DNA of 6,143 nt from Ruminococcaceae bacterium UBA2806 (lineage in GTDB: Bacteria; Bacillota; Clostridia; Oscillospirales; Acutalibacteraceae). The notes under the pieces are model-generated. The model ran no database searches. It saw nothing but the letters and a program-made list of their open reading frames with translations, and was not told where the DNA came from. The stretch covers positions 5,294-11,436 of the forward strand of contig DEHG01000059.1 of assembly GCA_002351795.1 (NCBI GenBank), given 5' to 3'. Position 1 is the first letter of the stretch. The number at the start of each line of letters is the position of its first letter. Positions 6,115-6,143 of this stretch are shown one piece after another. A program made the position numbers and the translations under genes.

Positions 6115-6143
6115 GGCCACAGATAGGGTAGACCGAGGGACAC

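Overview
The window looks like accessory chromosomal DNA from a low-to-moderate GC anaerobic Bacillota, most likely a gut or rumen Clostridia of the Ruminococcus/Oscillospiraceae type. This rests on the style of the SNF2 helicase, two transposase remnants that resemble clostridial IS5/IS1182 elements, AGGAGG-like ribosome binding sites and classical sigma-A promoters. The genus is an inference; no rRNA or other marker gene is present.

Left part (1-3480): a long hairpin terminator (41-90) faces the window from the left. It is followed on the minus strand by a 51-residue remnant of what looks like a secreted beta-repeat protein (97-252). Next comes the only large gene, a 1043-residue SWIM zinc-finger SNF2/Rad54-type helicase-like ATPase (271-3402, minus). 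It has its own RBS and a plausible extended -10 promoter (3450-3479), whose -10 box lies inside a perfect 17-bp palindrome.

Middle part (3403-4780): this is an IS graveyard. The N-terminal third of an IS1182/DUF772-type transposase (minus) runs into sequence that contains the helicase promoter, and its stop codon abuts the helicase ATG. Head-to-head with it lies the C-terminal end of a different, IS5-type transposase (plus), which keeps the R(3)E(6)K part of the DDE signature. TAAGTGCA occurs three times around these relics and may mark IS ends. About 350 bp without a gene follows, holding two hairpins.

Right part (4700-6143): a TetR/AcrR regulator (4781-5389, plus) has a near-consensus promoter whose -10 box is buried in a perfect 31-bp palindrome, a textbook arrangement for self-repression. 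Downstream, with its own likely promoter, is a small membrane-anchored protein of unknown function (5503-5964, plus). Immediately after its stop, in the same frame, lies a start-less fragment resembling the C-terminal tail of a large serine recombinase (5965-6114). The TetR/membrane-protein pair therefore looks like cargo dropped into, or left beside, a decayed mobile element.

I see no complete novel system. The most informative features are the two palindromic promoters and the way IS decay has placed transposase coding sequence directly against the helicase gene.
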